A stretch of 64,000 nt of DNA. It comes from an uncultured Erysipelotrichaceae bacterium (GTDB lineage: Bacteria; Bacillota_I; Bacilli_A; RF39; UBA660). The notes beneath the pieces are model-generated. The model worked only from the letters and a program-made list of their open reading frames with translations, made no database searches and was not told the DNA's origin. Shown here one piece after another: positions 61,746 through 64,000 of this stretch; the stretch's first letter is position 1, and every line of letters begins with the position of its first letter. The stretch covers positions 1 through 64,000 of the forward strand of contig CACZFH010000004.1 of assembly GCA_902780395.1 (NCBI GenBank). Reading direction: 5' to 3'. Made by a program: the position numbers and the translations under genes.

Positions 61746-63077
61746 ATGGATAATAAAAATAATGAAGAATTAGAATTAGATAAAACGAAGAGATTTGAAA
61801 AACTTCAATCTGCTTTTAATTATAGTATTTTTTCTAAAAAAGATGAATCCACTTTAACTAAATTAGAAGAGAATTCTTCTCAAGAAGAACCAACAAATGA
61901 AGAGACAAATACAGATTCTATCAATAAAGAGCTAATCATACCAGAACAAGAGGTATCAGATATACCACAAGAAGAAACTGAAAAAGAAAAAAGCACTATT
62001 GAACAAGCCAAAGAAATAGCTAACTTCTTTTCTTTGGATAAATCTAAGTATGATGGCTATAAGGAGAGGGTAATAAAATATAGTATATCTGCAATTATAG
62101 CATTCTTCTTTTTACTAATATCTATTATAGGATATAATAATATAAATAAACAAAAGATAAGTATATTTGAAAATTCAAAGATTAACTATTCAGTATGTCA
62201 AAAAGAAAATCAGTACTATGAAGATGAATGCCTTGGAGAAGGAAATAGATATACTTCTTCCCTAACAGATAAAATACGAATCAATTATATCTACAATGCA
62301 GTTTATCAAAAAAAAGAAAAGAAAAAATATGAGTACTATGTAAAAAGTAAATTGTTATTTAAAACAGGAAAAAATAATGAACTAGAATTATTAAAAAAAG
62401 AAGATGCACTAACAAAAAAGCAACAAGGGACATTAGATGGAAAAATATTATCAATAAAAGAAACTATAGATATTCCATTCCAAGATTATAATGAATATGC
62501 TCTTAATTATAAAAAGGATTATCCTTTAGTTGATATGAGTACCTTGGAAGTTTCCTTAATAATAAAAGAAGGAAATAAAGAAAAAGAATTATCTACTATT
62601 ACTATTCCGTTAACAAAAGAAATATATAGTATATCAAAAAAAGAAATATCAAACAAAGTAACAAAATACAGTACAACTTTAAATAAAGCTTTATTAATAA
62701 TATTTATTATATGTATTGTTTTAGGACTATTATTTACAATTATTACAATTGAAAAACTTGTACGTTTCATATATCAAACAAAACCAAATGAGATTTCCTA
62801 TCAAAAAGAGTTAAATAAAATACTAAAAAAATATGATAAATATATTATAAACTTAGAAAATCACAATTCAATTGAAAATCCTAAAGATGAATACATAGTA
62901 AAATCATTTCAAGAATTATTAGATGTAAGAAATACATTAAAAGAACCAATATTATATTATAAAATAAATGATAATAAGTCAGAATTTTATATTCAAGGGA
63001 AAGAAAAAACTTATAAATATATTATGAAAGAATCTGATTTCAAAAAAAATAGTATTATTAAAGAAAGTGATAATTAA
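61746..63077 (+). CDS. Membrane protein of unknown function
   Basis: A 443-residue protein. The N-terminal cytoplasmic part (about 1-110) is acidic and Glu/Thr/Ser-rich, probably disordered. Two transmembrane helices (about 115-135 and 315-340) enclose an external domain of about 180 residues with two cysteines (SVCQKE, DECLGEG). A C-terminal cytoplasmic domain of about 100 residues ends KESDN. The family is not recognised. The start follows AAGGAAGG. Confidence 0.65.
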   Translation: MDNKNNEELELDKTKRFEKLQSAFNYSIFSKKDESTLTKLEENSSQEEPTNEETNTDSINKELIIPEQEVSDIPQEETEKEKSTIEQAKEIANFFSLDKSKYDGYKERVIKYSISAIIAFFFLLISIIGYNNINKQKISIFENSKINYSVCQKENQYYEDECLGEGNRYTSSLTDKIRINYIYNAVYQKKEKKKYEYYVKSKLLFKTGKNNELELLKKEDALTKKQQGTLDGKILSIKETIDIPFQDYNEYALNYKKDYPLVDMSTLEVSLIIKEGNKEKELSTITIPLTKEIYSISKKEISNKVTKYSTTLNKALLIIFIICIVLGLLFTIITIEKLVRFIYQTKPNEISYQKELNKILKKYDKYIINLENHNSIENPKDEYIVKSFQELLDVRNTLKEPILYYKINDNKSEFYIQGKEKTYKYIMKESDFKKNSIIKESDN

Positions 63078-63083
63078 ATCATA

Positions 63084-63114
63084 AAAGAAAAGTTTTATTC
63101 TTTTCTTTTTTTTG
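63084..63114 (+). terminator. Intrinsic terminator
   Basis: The stem AAAAGAAAAG / CTTTTCTTTT with a 7-nt loop and T-tract. Confidence 0.75.
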
Positions 63115-63122
63115 ATATAATG
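63114..63122 (+). promoter_or_regulatory. Extended -10 promoter element of rnc
   Basis: TGATATAAT begins within the terminator tail of the preceding gene and lies 14 nt before the rnc start. Confidence 0.6.
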
Positions 63123-63136
63123 AAATAGGTGATTAT

Positions 63137-63805
63137 ATGGAAGAGTTATTTCAACAATTAAACATTCATCCAAAAGATAAAAAATTATATCAAACTGCTT
63201 TCTCCCATAGTTCTTATGTTAATGAACATAAACAAAAAAACGACTATGAAAGATTAGAATTTTTAGGAGATGCTGTTCTTGATTTAGTAGTAGCAGATTA
63301 TTTGTATAACAATCATAAAGATAAAGAAGGGGAAATGACCAAAGTAAGAGCAAGCTATGTATGTGAGAATGCCAATTATTGTTATGCTACAAGCTTAGAT
63401 TTACAAAAATATGTACTACTTGGTCACGGAGAACAAAAAGAAGGAATAAAAAAAGCTATTATTGCTGATATTTTTGAAGCTTTAATGGGAGCAATATATT
63501 TAGATTTAGGCTTTGCCACTGTAAGAAAAGTAATTTTAAAAGTAATATTACCTTTTATTAAAGATCCCAATATATCTTTTTTCAATGATTATAAAAGTAG
63601 TTTGCAAGAATTAGTACAAACAAATCAAAAATCAGTAGAATATGAAGTTATAAAAGAGGAAGGACCCGCTCATGAAAGAGTATTCACTGTCGAAGTAAAA
63701 ATTGACAATATAGTTTATGGTAAAGGCAAGGGTAATTCTAAAAAAGAAGCTGAACAAGAAGCCGCAAAAGAAGCCCTAAATAAAATGGTAAAGAAGAAGA
63801 ATTAA
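63137..63805 (+). CDS. rnc: Ribonuclease III
   Basis: Double-strand-specific endoribonuclease for rRNA and mRNA processing. The 222-residue protein has the signature ERLEFLGDAVLDLVV (about residues 35-49) with catalytic Glu/Asp, the second acidic site DIFEALMGAIYLD (about 111-123), and a C-terminal dsRNA-binding domain (YKSSLQELVQ ... KKEAEQEAAKEAL). The start follows GGTGATTAT. Confidence 0.96.
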   Translation: MEELFQQLNIHPKDKKLYQTAFSHSSYVNEHKQKNDYERLEFLGDAVLDLVVADYLYNNHKDKEGEMTKVRASYVCENANYCYATSLDLQKYVLLGHGEQKEGIKKAIIADIFEALMGAIYLDLGFATVRKVILKVILPFIKDPNISFFNDYKSSLQELVQTNQKSVEYEVIKEEGPAHERVFTVEVKIDNIVYGKGKGNSKKEAEQEAAKEALNKMVKKKN

Positions 63806-63818
63806 ACTTCTTTTTTTT
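63794..63818 (+). terminator. Intrinsic terminator
   Basis: The short stem AAGAAG / CTTCTT and T8 overlap the rnc stop codon. Confidence 0.6.
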
Positions 63819-63861
63819 ATGTAAAGTAATGAAAAAAGTCTATAAAAATCAAATAGTATTA

Positions 63862-63890
63862 TTGATTAAAAGTTACAAAATGGGTATAAT
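63862..63890 (+). promoter_or_regulatory. Promoter of the last (partial) gene
   Basis: TTGATT, a 17-nt spacer, then TATAAT. Confidence 0.7.
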
Positions 63891-63959
63891 AAAATTAACA
63901 AAATACGTACAAGGTAGCATAGTACTTGTTTTGGATATGTAGGAAAGGAAAAAGGTAAA

Positions 63960-64000
63960 ATGAAGAAAAAAAGAACAGGAATTATAGGAATTCTTATAGC
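63960..64000 (+). CDS. Start of an uncharacterised gene (3' end outside window)
   Basis: ATG at 63960 after AGGAAAGG begins MKKKRTGIIGILI, a basic then hydrophobic N-terminus consistent with a membrane or exported protein. Only 13 codons are visible, so no function can be given. A good promoter lies 70 nt upstream. Confidence 0.5.
   Translation, partial: MKKKRTGIIGILI

Overview
The window is a very A+T-rich stretch of a Gram-positive (Bacillota) chromosome. Most genes carry A/T-ending codons and Shine-Dalgarno sites of the AGGAGG or GGTGAT type, and many have an extended -10 element (TGATATAAT or TGTTATAAT). Gene order in three places follows the Bacillus pattern: tkt / sirA-like / yneF; rpsT / gpr / spoIIP / yqxA-like; and uvrC and mutL-miaA nearby. 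With gpr, spoIIP and a sirA-like gene, this looks like a spore-forming or recently spore-forming member of the Bacilli/Erysipelotrichia, probably an uncultured gut lineage. The species cannot be named from the sequence.

Layout. 1-5556: three tandem paralogous surface proteins. Each has an N-terminal membrane anchor (where visible) and a C-terminal GVRP..SLK module. The third is frameshifted near 3503 and carries a sharply G+C-rich, NNC-codon-rich patch (5380-5466) that looks like the variable region of a diversity-generating retroelement (DGR). 5603-6809: a membrane protein and thymidylate kinase. 6856-14003: a type IV pilus-like module, made of a PilB/ComGA ATPase with a long Pro/Gln tail, divergent from two very large proteins with prepilin signals. 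14120-18715: YlbL-like protease, nucleotidase, a membrane protein, and a 735-residue protein with 21-residue tandem repeats. 18972-20911: a two-component system. 21086-25846: nicotinate-to-NADP pathway (pncB-nadE-prs-nadD, then nadK), preceded by a promoter, a 15-codon leader ORF and a terminator hairpin. 25858-30694: degenerate glutamate-racemase-like protein, two PlsC acyltransferases, a hydrolase, a lipoprotein, tRNA-Arg and GDPD.

30784-33431: tRNA-Thr followed by an accessory stretch with decayed and hypothetical genes. 33547-38037: a compact three-gene unit containing a MoxR/CobS-type AAA+ ATPase and a probable VWA-like partner; it is the best candidate for an undescribed system. 38144-49269: SDR enzyme, Ca-type P-ATPase, transketolase, MscS channel, sirA/yneF, a Cys-cluster gene broken by an in-frame TAA, and a HipA-like kinase-fold protein. 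49343-58690: uvrC, membrane proteins, mutL-miaA, a transglutaminase-like protein, rpsT and the sporulation genes. 58739-64000: a decayed fourth copy of the surface-protein family, an unknown gene, yidD with a metal-binding-protein relative, a membrane protein, rnc, and the start of one more gene.

The strongest leads are the DGR-like variable region, the AAA+/VWA-like unit, the pilin-anchored giant adhesins, the hierarchical 63/252-bp repeat, and the NAD-operon leader. No CRISPR array, rRNA, insertion sequence or reverse transcriptase was seen.
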